DNA of 64,000 bases from Paragordius varius (lineage: Eukaryota; Nematomorpha). Both the position numbers and the translations under genes were made by a program. The DNA lies in NCBI GenBank assembly GCA_964247055.1, contig OZ176051.1, forward strand, positions 9,238,001-9,302,000, read 5' to 3'. The notes beneath the pieces were generated by a model. That model made no database searches. It had not been told where the DNA came from and saw only the letters and a program-made list of their open reading frames with translations. Of this stretch, positions 47,826-60,476 are shown piece by piece; the first letter of the stretch is position 1; each line of letters begins with the position of its first letter.

Positions 47826-50740
47826 ATTATTTTATTGGTTATAATGGTTTAAACAACCCTAAAGAAACTGCAGTGGGCCCTCTTTAATAACCCTTGTAAT
47901 AAGTTTTTTAAATCGCCCATCGCCTATATAACAATTAATTCATGTTGATCATTAAGCTCTCCGATTTTTAAATACAATCTTAATTTTTGAGCTATAATAG
48001 TTCAAAGAGGTGACCCTCCCACGAACTTTATAGTTTGTCGGTATTAAAGAACCTTTAAAAAATATTAATTATATAAATCAAATTTATTTATCTATTTATT
48101 TTTTTCTAAATATCTGTAAAATATGTTATATTTAATATATATTATCAAACAAATTTAATATTAATTTACTTTTACAAAAAATATATCCCTTAAAAGAGGT
48201 GTCATGATCACTTTGTCCTATGTATTTACTCCCACAAGCGGGTTAATATGAGGGGCGTCCACTGTATGTGCCTAATCTCACAATTGTTGTTAAATTATAA
48301 ATTTATGTATTTATATGTATAAGCATAATATTTCTGCACCAATATAATTTTTTTTCTATAAATTTGTAATGCAATTAGCAAAATAAATTTTTACATTTGT
48401 ATGAATTAATTATTGTATATATATATATAATGAGGTGTTATCAAAATTATGATAGCATAAAATAAGAATACCGATTACTGCATGGCTTTGCAAAGTCACT
48501 TTAAGCTTTTAGCAATAACATAAAATTACCTAAAATTAAATATAAGGGATTAGAAATGACAGAAAATGTTTCAACAAATTGTGAAAAGTCTAGGAATATA
48601 ACAACAGCTCCCTACCCAATACATATTCTGTGGTTAACATCATTAAAATTGTGTCATTTATTAAAGATTCGATATTTCTATAATTTCATTTTCTTCATAG
48701 ATTCTATCTTTCTTCGATTTCAATAATAGTATTATGTGGACATTTAACATTTAGACGTTCTCTTAGTTGAATATCTTTTCGCTTTTTGTGGATATTCTAT
48801 AAAAAGTTATTAACATAGCCATTTTTTTCATACTATGATAAACCATGTAGAAAAGTCTTTACCGGTTTTTTGGTAAAAAACACTATCCTTTACAGAAAAT
48901 ATAGTATAAATTTTAATATATTTTCGTTTCTACATTTTGTCCAACTCACAAATGTATGTATGCCAAAAAAACTCATTGTTTTTTGCGGTAAACCATCAAT
49001 TAAGCCATTTTTAAAATCTCTGAATTTATTAAGAGCTGATCCGCCATCATGTGCCCCATTGATGCCAAGAGGTGATAGTTAGAAGGCGCTAGGTCTATTC
49101 CCGATGCAATTTTAAGATGCCTTTCACTTTTGCTGTGTGGCACGGAGCATTATCATGGAATTATTTGCCGTGTCTTCTCGCCTACTTCGTTCGTTTTAAT
49201 TAATGCATAGTTTAAATTATACGTTTGCGATCGAGTTGTATATTAATAGTTTAACCGGGTTTCTAAAGTGGATAATGCTAACACCGCTCTGACACACCTG
49301 ATATAGAGCATGGAATTATTACCGAAGTGATTCGGTCTTAGTGATAATGGACCGGCTAGCAAGGTGAAAGTAATTCTTCTTCCGCTTTAATCATCCTTAA
49401 CAATTTTATGCCAACATTTTTCCCTTTCTTTACCTTGAATGATCATTTCGATTTGCGATTTGACGTCAATAAAATTATGGGGATCCCATTTACCCAATTT
49501 ATTAGACTATTATTTGTTTCAACGCCCTTTTTCGGATATAAGAAAAGCAATGGGTGCAGTTGTACTTTTTAGCCACAAAATCAAACATAATTAAGAGTAT
49601 TGATAATACGCTAGTTAGCGGGCTCAACATTTGTGCGTTTGGCGTTTATGAGATGAGCAAAATGGGGTCTGTATTAAATTAATTGACTGCGTACTATTTC
49701 CTGACATCTTGTATCAGTTAAATGGAACTGACTTATGACTACACCTGGTGTAAATTAGCCTATGATGTACTTAATCCATTTCTCCCTTATTAATTTAAAA
49801 TCATTAACCATCCTAAATATCCCTAAAAAAATTACCCTTTTTATTCGAATTCATCACTTTTTCAATCTAACTCAAAAAATCTCATTCCAGGCTTATTATT
49901 ACACTAGATAAAAAAATTGCCAGAGTTTTTTTGCATTTTCTGATATTAACTATCATTTAAACAGTATATCTTTAAGGCTTCTACTTATGAATTTTTTATA
50001 ATTTGATTTTTGTAATTAAGCGCCCTCTTTATCAATAACTGTTATAAAAAATGTTTTTCGTATACAATAACGGTCCTTTTTTCAAATAGCGGCTTCGCAG
50101 GCTACAGCCTACACTATAATGTTTACCAGAGTAAAATAATTTAATACAGAAGAATTTATTTAGCAATTTTAATTTAATAAAATCAACAACCAAAATAATA
50201 GTTTATGGGTACAAAACTACTCGAAAATGTAATCAATAAAAAAATTAATGATTTTAACATATGTTAATATCTTTGCAATTTCTTTTGTTTATTGTTATCT
50301 ATCATATGACAAACATACAGATTGTTATTTTTTAATATAGAATTATTTCCCTCTAAAATTAAGGCATTATTCATATTTTTATATTCTTATTTTTGACTGA
50401 AATAGTTGAAAATGCATTTTTTAGCAATTGAACTATACCAAACACTCTATACTTTGTTTTGATATCAATAATATTTTTCAAAATTGGCTATTGTTTCCAC
50501 CATTTCTATTTATATGCCTTTTAATTACATTTTAATCATTTGTTATAGCAAACATCATTTATTTTTTATGTATTAAATTACATTACATTTATTTATTATG
50601 TAACACCTTTGTACATTTTTTATACACTCATGGATTGTATTAGATAACAGAAAAAATTATAATATCAAGAAAAATATTCATACTTTATTTTTATGATAAA
50701 ATACTAATTTTTAATAAATTTAGACATTAAATTAATTTAT
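47826..50740. other. SIRT2 3' flank and AT-rich spacer around the mariner fossil
   Basis: Apart from the mariner remnant, no gene is recognised. Contains TA microsatellites (48415-48430) and AATAAA candidates for SIRT2 near 48380. Confidence 0.45.
48860..49860 (-). pseudogene. Mariner transposase fossil
   Basis: On the minus strand, HDNAPCHTAK (about 49130-49160) is the second catalytic block of mariner transposases, followed after a stop and frame changes by IDLAPSNYHLL (about 49075-49105), matching mariner D-L-A-P-S-D-Y-H-L-F with one Asp lost, and by NNEFFWHTYI near 48950. The N-terminal half is too decayed to read reliably. Terminal repeats were not identified; borders are approximate. 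Confidence 0.65.
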
Positions 50741-53700
50741 GATCTCATAGGATTTTCGGTGGTACATAGAATTTTCAAAACTGTGCCTTCATACTAATAT
50801 ATTGTTTACTGGTGTGAAGGCCCCATATTGACGGCTAACGGAAAAACCGATCTATTATAATACCTTTTTATGGGTATTATTTAAAGCAGTGATACTCAAA
50901 CCGCGGGCCGCATGCGGCCCTAAGAGTGCTTTGAAATCGCCCTATGACCATATTGATACTTAATTATTTTTTATTTATGAATTCAAAATATACATAAACG
51001 AATTTATGCTTATTTTAAATTTGATTTATTTTGTTTAGATCTAATTTTGGTAATTTTCATTTTTTATCGAATCTGAAATTTAGAAAACTTTCCCTTCATT
51101 AAAATGATTTCAAAATTTTGCATGTTTCTGTTTCAGTATTCTATTTTCTTTTCTATTTTGGATTTTTATTGCATTCCTTTTTTATTTAAGCCAGCTTTTC
51201 ATCCATACTTGCATATAGATATTCCTTCTATTGCTATCCTGCATCATTTTTTATAACTCATTCGCATAAAATATTTTTTAAATCAACATCATTAAATTTA
51301 GACCTATTTTAATTCAAATTATATTCCCATTTTTTGAAAATTACATCATATTTTAACATAAATTCAAAGGATGACATCTAATAAAATACGTATATCATCC
51401 GATGAAAATCCCTCCTAAAAGGATGGGAAGAAAAGTTCTTTGTCGTTTTGAATAAAAATGTTGTTACCTTTCTTATATGTAAGGACAACTTAATCATAAA
51501 AAATACAATATTGAAAGACATATACAATCCATCATTCTTATTAATTAACAAAAAATTATGAGAAAAGAAACGAAAAATATTAAAATTTAAGGAATACCAG
51601 AAAAGCTATTATGTCCATTGCTTTCGCCCAGGAAGAGCTGTAACATTAGCTTATAAAATTTGCTATATTTTAGGAAAATATATGAAACCGTTTACTGATT
51701 CCCAACTAATAAAGGAATGTCTAATAAATGATAGCACTTTTTTATTTGATAAATTTTATAATAAAGATCAAATCATGAGACAATTAAATTTTGATTCAAC
51801 ATGTGCTCGACGGATTGAATATATGTCTAGATCTACGAAAAAATTGGTTTCGATCACAGACAGCTCCCTAGGAATAAACAAATGATTTATTCTTCTTTTG
51901 AAAAACAAACATAAAATGCAAAATATTTTATCATTCACTGCTTTATTTATCAGCAAAACTTGATTTCGCGAGTAAGAGATAAATCACTTACTAAAAACGG
52001 TTGTGGGTATAGTTAACCACATCTGTGGCATAAAATTCAACCGCCGTAAATTCAAAACCCTTCTGAAAGATATCCACAGTGAGTTTTATGATATTCTTTG
52101 GTACACCGCTGTGAATATTAAATAGATTTTTTAAGACATGAAATCCTATTATTTATAAAGTATAACACAAATTTTGATGAGAAAATAAATAGTGACAAAT
52201 GGTGAGTTTTATTAGCTTACCTTTGCGACACTTATAAACTTAGTATTTTTAATACAAGTCTTCAAGGGAGCAAAATAATAACCCAATTCGCTTTTGAAGA
52301 AAAATTAATAATATATAAACAAGATTATATAAATAAAACACTCCTATATTTTCCAACACCTAACACGATTCATGAAGAAAATATGGAAAATACTGCGGAG
52401 AATAATTTAATAGACAATCATTTAACATTTTTATTTAATGAGATGAAATACATATTTCAAGAATTAAGAATATTAAAAATTGCTTAAAAATAAAATCCAT
52501 GGCATACGGATATATCCAATATTAAGCAACTTGAGCATTTCGGTTTTGATCAGGTGCATATCATTGAAGTATTCGTAGATTTTAAACATGATTCCAATTT
52601 GAAGGTTATATTCAAGGTGAATCGTAGAGAAGAAAGATGTGTTAAGTTTTGGAAATATGTGCCAAATAAATATTAATATATAAAATATGTGCTCAAGTTA
52701 TCCCAACTGTTTTTCCCTCAACTTACACGTGTGAGATGGCATATTCAAAAATGAAGTATGCCAAGAATACACATAGAAATCGCTTAACCGATGATCGTAT
52801 AATGGCGTATTAAGAGTGGCTTTTTATGAGGTGAAACCAAATTTGTCAAAAATTATTGGTTTTGATATCAAAATATTTTAATTTTTTAAACTAAATGGTG
52901 CAAAACGAGTTTTTAGCTGGATTTGCATGCGATCCGCAAAATATTCATTGTGCTGATTTAAAGTATAAATATGTGCATATGTGTCAAATATCTATGGAAT
53001 ATTTGCCATTATAAGGTTTATGGCCCTCGAAAAAAAAATATATTTTATTTGGCCCGACAAATTTTTTTGGTGGGTACCACTGATTTAAAGCCATTATGAA
53101 CTCGCATGGCTTCTTAAGTTTTTTAAAAATTAGCTCCAAAACCATGCCATTTTTGTATGGCGTCTCGGTTTAAAACCGGTAGACTCCTACCCATAGACCT
53201 ATGTGGAAAAAGCGCCGAGTTAAATTCTTTGCCTTTATAGGGCAAATATTTGGAATGATCTATGATACCATCGTCTCATGGGTTATTCGAAAAAATACCT
53301 CAACACTAAATAATTCGTTATATGATGGCGTATTTTTACATAAAGGCCCCAAATTAACGGCTAATAAAAAAACACCAGACCTTAACTTTAACCCAGTTAC
53401 GTGTAATATTTCAAGCTTAATGAGCTCCAAAACAACGCAATTTCCATGAAGTGGCGCAGTTTTTGGTAGGTAGGTCCTTAACCGGGGGCAAATATAAAAA
53501 AAGCGTTGGCAAAATTTTTGCCTTAATTCGGGTAATACCTGAAATAATGATTAATTCCATATGGTCCCGTGGGATTTTTGAAAAATTGCGTCAAAACTAA
53601 AAAGTCATTCTAGGATGACGCATTTTCAGGACAAGGTCCTAATTAAGGGGTAATTTAATAAACCGCTCTACTTAAATATTTGCCTTTTACGGGTAATATT

Positions 53701-54560
53701 TCAAGCCCTTATTGGACTCATATGGCCTGATAAGTTTTCTGAAATTCGCAAAGTCACGATGTATCGATATGGTGCAGTTAGAGGCGGGTAGCCCTCTAGC
53801 CAGAGGCCTATAAAAAGACACGATAAAAATGTTTGCCCTTATAGGAGAATACCTGGAAATATAATTGATTTCATATGCTCTCCTTGGTTTTTGGAAAAAT
53901 GGCCTTAAAACTGAAAAATTATTCTATGGTGGTGCATTTTTCAGGGCCTTGAAGGGCCTAATTAACGGCTAATTTTAAAAAACCACATGACTTAAATTTT
54001 TGCCTTGTTCCTGGTAATATTTTTAGCACCTATTGAACTCATATGGCCTGTTTTCTGAAATTAAGCCCCAAAGGCACGATATTATGATATGACGGGGCAG
54101 TTTATAGCGTATATGTTTACCCAGCAAATATAAAAACACACGACCATTTCTGCCTTTTGAAAGGGAATATCTGGATTGAATTTTTACGGTATGATACCTT
54201 GGGCAAAAAAATAAAAAAATTATTTTTGTGGACCTAAGTGCCTAAATCAAAAAAGCGAGCCGACTATGTTCGACGCAATCGAAAAGAAAAGTGAAAAAAA
54301 AACATATTTGAAATCGAATGGTTTAACACGTTTTCCGGAAAATTGTCTCAAAGACGCGATATCTGTAAACTTCTGTTTTTTAAAAAACCGTTTAATACAC
54401 GGGGTGGGCCCGAACTGGAGGCCTAATTCAAAAAAATGACAAAGTTGTGAGGGCATTCATTGATAATTATATTTTTTCGATATTTGGATTTGAATGGGTA
54501 TACCAGTTTTCCGGAAACAGACCACAAATCCAGCATTTTTCATTTTTATAAATATATAGA
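50741..54560. repeat. Diverged ~300-bp tandem repeat array, split by a hAT
   Basis: Comparable phrases recur at about 53229 (TTTGCCTTTATAGGGCAAAT), 53517 (TTTGCCTTAATTCGGGTAAT), 53830 (TTTGCCCTTATAGGAGAATA) and 54150 (CTGCCTTTTGAAAGGGAATA), 288-320 bp apart. AAGGCCCCATATTGACGGCT at 50818 shows that the array also lies left of the inserted hAT. The distal part (54230-54560) is homologous in inverted orientation to 12100-12430. The short ORFs inside look random. Confidence 0.65.
50887..53082 (+). mobile_element. hAT transposon family C, copy 2, decayed
   Basis: Ends CAGTGATACTCAAACC and GGTACCACTG, flanked by perfect 8-bp duplications ATTTAAAG (50879-50886, 53083-53090). Orientation is opposite to copy 1. 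The transposase is on +: FDSTCARRIEYMSRSTKKLV (51780-51845) is readable, as is the hATC region (about 52700-52850) across frame breaks. 2196 bp. It inserted into the tandem array. Confidence 0.9.
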
Positions 54561-54596
54561 TTTCTTTGAAGTGTATTTACGTTCCGCAAATAAGAT

Positions 54597-54745
54597 ACAA
54601 TAGCGTAGCCTTTAAACAATGTTAGTCCATAATATAATAATAAAATATTTTTTCACATACACATTTCCTTAATATCCCCTTGTTTTTTAAAAAACATTGT
54701 TTTTATTCTTTTATGGACTAACAATGTTTTATACCATATACTACT
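54597..54745. mobile_element. Short TA-flanked MITE, CAGTAGCGTATG family
   Basis: Left TACAATAGCGTAGCCTTTAA...ACAATGTTAGTCCATAA, right TTATGGACTAACAATGTTTT...ATACTACTGTA; complementary arms with TA outside. About 150 bp. Related to 45548-46314. Confidence 0.6.
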
Positions 54746-56375
54746 GTAATGTAAATGCACGTTTACACTTATTCAACATTCGGTGACGTATTCTTTACAG
54801 CAGTAATGAAATGTAAAAAGGATAATCTAATTAAGATTTAATGAATTAGCCAAAAATTATATAAATTATCATACAAAAAATTTGTTATAAATGATTGTAG
54901 GGCAGTAAAACATATAAAATATTTGTATCTATTTGATATTCATGTATAAAGGTTATATAAATAAGCTCGTGACTATTTAGTTGAAGATCTTTGTCCCTAA
55001 TCTTAATTAATAAAAAATATTATTTATTTAATAATCCAGTGTTGTTTTTTCTTGGCTCTTTATTGTATCCACCTTTAGGGTGTAGGCTGGTTTATAATAT
55101 ATTTATTAATTTAAAAAAATTTTTTTATTTAAAACCCACTTTTTTTGTTTCAAACTATTTTTTTCTTTTAGAAAAAATATTACTTTATAAAAGTTTTAAA
55201 TATTAATAATTCAGAAAAATTATATATAACGTGTTTAACATCTTATTAAAATACAAATTAATTTAGAAAATTAATAAAAATATACGTCTGAATGATTAAA
55301 AATTGATATTGGTTTAAAGAGTATGTTGAATTAAGAAAATAGCTTAAAAATGATTAAATAGATGAATGATACACAATTTGATTGATAAAAGTTAAAAAGA
55401 AGTCAAAGGACCAACTTGAAGTGTTGAAGGCCCAACTTAAAATGTTCAATGATTGAAGTGTTTAAGGACCAACTTGAAGTGCCCAAGGACCAACTCAAAA
55501 TGTTCAATGATTAACCTGAAGTGTTCAAGGACCTCTTATATCAAATGGTGTTAACAGTCCTCCTCATAATCTAGACGGGTAGGTGCTTTTATACATGAGC
55601 GCTACAAGTGTACATTTAGTTAGCAAAATTTATTAGTATTAATTATCTTTTATACTCTCTTTAATTAAATAATGATTTGATTAATATGTGTAAATAGATT
55701 TTAATTTTTTTTTAATGTATTTAAATTGGTTGTAAGCTTTGTTCGACTGCCCAAATGTTATACTATTTCCACCTAAAATATTATAATCTTAATCGACATT
55801 TAAATTTACCCTAAATGAATTAAATGTTTTTCAAAAAAATATATTCATTATCCTAGTTTACGTGGAGTAGTTTTGTATCCCATAGCTCAATTTCGTAAGT
55901 AATCTACTGTTTTGAAAGTTATTTAATTTAAATGTAATCATCAAATTGTTCTTATATATTGAATAATGCTTTTACAGTGTGACTTTTAGAGTCTAAAACT
56001 GGGACAGTTACAAAACATTGAACCGAACAGATGATATTAAATAATATATATCATATTCTTGCTGGTAAGTAGCCTGAAAGCTCTTTAAAGTTAATTATTT
56101 ACATATAACCATAAATTTTACATTTTTTTAAATTTTTTATGGTAAAAGACTAAAATCATATTTTTGAATTCGGCTTAATATCTTAAATTTTAAGATATTC
56201 AAATTAGAAATCGCTCTGGATATAAAATTAACCCAAATGTAATGAAATGTTAAAATGAATTTGCTTATCAATATAATACAGAAAAAATGATAATTTCAAT
56301 TACGAAATTACATCAATAAGTATTTAAATGTGCCAAAAACCTATTTATTTTCAGGATGAATTTAATATTCTAGAG
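54746..56375. other. AT-rich spacer
   Basis: Outside the minisatellite I see no gene; ORF-like stretches near 55000-55200 are Phe/Leu-rich low-complexity sequence without homology. Confidence 0.4.
55395..55545. repeat. Minisatellite, ~22-bp unit
   Basis: Repeats of AAGGACCAACTTGAAGTGTT with variants (GCCCAACTTAAAATGTTCAA, GACCAACTCAAAATGTTCAA) about six to seven times. The motif TGTTCAAGG recalls the ends of the elements at 342-672 and 33076-33350. No gene overlaps it. Confidence 0.6.
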
Positions 56376-56639
56376 CAGGAGTCGGCAAAGTGCTCGCAAG
56401 CCAAACTTGGCTCGCCATGTGTTTTTATATAGCCAAATCATTTAAAAAAATTTAAAAAATTAAATTAAAGTTTAACCGTAAGCGTGCCGAAACCGGGCCT
56501 GTAAACAATTACAACTTTTTCAGAAAATCCAGCATTTTTTCATTTCACCAGATACTTTTATATCATATGTTTGCACATAAACATGCTCAAATTGACAACC
56601 ATGTTTCACTATTATTGATTTTAAATTTTGATATATGGT

Positions 56640-59600
56640 TAAGGTGACCAGACGTCCCGCTTTTGGCGGGACAGTCCCGCTTTTTCACACTTTGTCCCGC
56701 CTCCCGCTACGTTTATAAAATGTCCCGCTTTTTCATGATTATATAAAAACAATTTTTTTTAATACAAATAATTTTTTTTTAATACAAATAAATTTTTTTT
56801 ATTTTAAATTAAAATTTTTTATTTTTAAATTAAAAATATTTATTTTTTTCGAATTGATATCATATGATTATACACTTTCCTTCTTGCTACTACTGTCATT
56901 AATATCAAAAAGCCAAGTTACTAGATTAAAAGACAAATTGATACCATAAATCGATACCTTACACGCTTCCAGAAAATTAAGGTAATATAACATTTATTAT
57001 ACTAATATTTAGTTTTAAAACTTGCCAACATTATAAAAAATTCAAATTAATATTACAAATCGATACCTTACACGCTTTTTCCAGAAATTAAGGTAATATA
57101 ACATTTATTATACTAATAGTAGTTTATAAATATGAACACAAAAAGAGGCTGGAAATTCAATGATAAATTAATGAAAGATTTTCCTTGCATTAAAAAAACG
57201 AAGAATGAATCGTCTGTTAAATGTCTATGCGATGGGGAATTCACCCTGGCACATGGCGGCAAACATGACATAAAAGCATATTGATACACAGAAACATCAA
57301 AAATGTTTAATTATAACGGCATCATCTCACAAGATGAGCGATTTTTTTCGAAAAACCGCTTTTGGAGAGGAAGAAAAGAATTTAGCACTTGCTGAGGGCC
57401 TGTTTTCCTTTCACGCCTTAAATCATTGCCATTCATTTCGTTCAATGGATTGTACCTCACAGGTTATTCGCACGTTATTCAATAAAAAATTTACATGTGC
57501 CCGTACAAAGGCTGAAGCCATTGTGTGCAATGTTTTTTCGCCACATGCTTTTTCTGAAATACAAAAAAATTTGCTAAAAATTAATTTCTTTTCCCTATAC
57601 TCTGATGCTTCAAATCACCATGAAACAAAATTATTTCCTACTTTTCATCCAGAAACCGGAGTAAAAATTAAAATTTTAGATTTAATTTCCCTACCCGGTG
57701 AAAATTCTGAAATAATATTTACTTCAATAATGCATATTCTAGAAAAAAATAATTTAAAAGACAAAATTATCGCATATTGCGCTGACAACACCTATACGAA
57801 CTTTGGTGGAAAAGCAAGGAGAGGAACAAAAAATATTTTTCATAAATTAACAGATAATCTCAATCAAAACATTATTGGCGTTGGATGTGCAGCGCATATA
57901 ATACACAACGCTATTCAAACAGCTGCTGATTTGTTACCCTTAGATGTGGAAAATATAGTTGTTAAAATATATTCCTATTTTTATATATACACGGTGCGTG
58001 TTGAAACGCTTCTTGGATATAGTAAAACTCGTTGGTTAGCTTTTATGCCAGCTATCGAAAGAATTTTAAAAATATATGATCGATCCTTTAATATCCTATT
58101 TTTTATCACAGGACAAATGTCCTACAACTTTAAAAAAGTTTTTTGAAAGTGATTCTTCAAAAATATGGTTAGAATTCTTACATAATCAAGCTTCTCTCTT
58201 TCAAAATGTTATTAAATTTATTGAAGGTGACAAAATTTCGGCTGTCGAAGTAGCCAATGAAGTTAGTAACCTGAAATTCTAATGTCAAGAACGGTTAGAA
58301 AATAATTTTATTCCATTAACCATCCGCAATACAATAAATAATTTAGAAAAACAAGGCTTAATAAATCGCCAAGATATCCTGTACCATATAAAAATGTTTT
58401 ATACAAACTGTAAAGATTATTTGGAAGACTGGACGACGCAATTCAATGAAATTGATCATTTTCATTGGATAACATTAAAATCAGAATTTAATTGGTGCGA
58501 TGTTTAAAAATCATTTGATTATATCTGCTCCAAAAAATTCTCAAAAAGTGATCTTTCAGAAAATGATCTTTTTTCTGAAGTATCATTAGTTAAAAGATAT
58601 ATTAATAATGAAAAACTTAAATTATGGACTAAAGAAAAATATACAGTAGAAAAGAAATGGTTGGAAATATTTCATCATTTTGAAGTCAACTATATTACAT
58701 ACAATAATATTTTAAAAATTGTGGAATTCGCACTATCTTTACCTGGAACCAACGCTGCTACTGAGCGCGTTTTTTCCACAGTAAATCAGGTGTGGACATC
58801 GGAAAAATCAAATGTAAATGTTGAAACTTTGAAGGCCGTTTTATCTGTCAAATATAATTTGACAAATTCTTGTGAAGACTTCTACAATATTTTAAAAAAT
58901 GATGACAATCTGCTAAAACGCATTCACTCAAACAAAAAATATACCAAAGAATAAATATTTTCTTTAAAGTTTTTGTGTTAAAAAACAAAATTACCTAAAA
59001 TATTGTATAAATCTTCATAATTTGTCAAATTATATTTGAACACATAAAATGGCTTTTATTTACCATTTTAATTTGATTCCGTGTCCTTACTTAATTTACT
59101 GTGGAAAAACGCGTTCAATAGCAGTGGTTCAGGTAAAGATAATGCAAATTCTACAATTAAAATAAAATTGTATGGAACATAATTTTTTTAAAAATGATTA
59201 TTTTAACCTATCCTACGTATTTTTTTCTGTTGTTTATAATATAAGCTTTCATTCAATATATTTATTTAATAATGAGACTTCAATAAAAAGTGACATTGTG
59301 CACCGTTTTGTCTTCCAAATAATCGTTTCTGTTTGTATAAAACATTTTTATATTCTGGCTATTCATTGAGCCTTGTTTTTCTGGATGCTTTATGATATTG
59401 CGATTAAGTAATGGTATAAAATTATTTTCTAACCTTTTTTGACTTGGAATTTTGACCTTTGTCCTGTGATAAAAATTAGGATTCTAGGAGATTCCATTTT
59501 TATAAATATTTCAATTGCTGGCAAAAGAGTTAACCAACAGTTCTGCAATATCCAAGCATTTTAACATCTATATTTTCCACACCCAGGAATAACAAATCAG

Positions 59601-59972
59601 TAGCTGTTTGAATAGCGTTGTGTATCTATCTGCCAATAATTTTTGTTTAAGATTATTCGCTAAATTGTTAAAAATATTTTTTGTGCCGCTTCTTGCATGA
59701 CCCAGCGCACTTTGTGATGATTTCGTCTTTATTATTTTTTTCTAGAATATTACAATCACTTCACCCTTTGTTCGTGCACATGTAAATTTATTGAATAAGG
59801 TACAAACAACCTGTGAGGTACAAATTTTTTTATATTTATAATCTATTTGTGTTAAAAATAAATAAATATTACAATAAATTTTTTGTATAAAAATTTTTGG
59901 TTGTACCCCCCAATGACCCCCTCCCCCCTCAGATTTGTCCCGCTTTTTCCTTCAAAAAATCTGGTCACCTTA
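56640..59972 (+). mobile_element. hAT transposon family A, copy 2, best preserved
   Basis: Perfect terminal repeats TAAGGTGACCAG (56640) and CTGGTCACCTTA (to 59972), with CGTCCCGCTTTTGGCGGGAC just inside, flanked by perfect 8-bp duplications TATATGGT (56632-56639, 59973-59980). 3333 bp. The transposase pseudogene fills 57132-58954. At 59040-59870 there is a partial copy of transposase sequence on the opposite strand (AACGCGTTCAATAGCAGTGG...), suggesting an internal inverted duplication. Confidence 0.93.
57132..58954 (+). pseudogene. Family A hAT transposase, broken
   Basis: Reads from ATGAACACAAAAAGAGGC. The zinc finger is a C-C-H-H type; the clearer version in copy 3 reads KCSLCEGEFTLAHGGKHDI then KHMETQKHK. 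The core includes TCARTKAEAIVCNVFSPHAF, IIAYCADNTYTNFGG, GVGCAAHIIHNAIQTAADLL and GYSKTRWLAFMPAIERIL. The hATC domain is SLPGTNAATERVFSTVNQVW then SEKSNVNVETLKAVLSVKYN. Lesions: stop in the finger (about 57280), a deletion near 57993, a 4-nt insertion near 58080, TAA codons near 58280 and 58505. The longest open stretch is 57334-58146. Confidence 0.88.
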
Positions 59973-60476
59973 TATATGGTATAATTATTTATATTTTATT
60001 GTAAAAAAAAATGTAGATAAAAAAAAACATAAATTACAAAGTTCCGCAAATTTAATGAAAAATTCATTAAAAATTTCAATAAACCGCTATGTTTAATTTG
60101 CAAAAAAAGAGTGTGTTAAGGAAATTTAATATACGACGCCACTACGAAACTAAAAGTTAAATAAATATATTAAAAAATCTAGACAAGATAAAATTAATTT
60201 TTTACGAAAGTCATTAGAACTACAACAAAAATTATCAAAAAAAATAAAATGAACAAAGTTCAACAGGTTGACGGTTGCAAAACTTGTTGAGAGTATCAGC
60301 ATTGAAAACACCAGATTTTAATGAATTAGCAAATTTAAGAACAGCAAGAAACATTGAATTTTTAATAGATGAATAGAATCAATAAACTATTATAGTCATG
60401 AAGAAAATGATATCTCATATTATTAGGTTTTAATTAAAAAGAACATTGATTAATCATAGTCATGTTATTGTATGTG

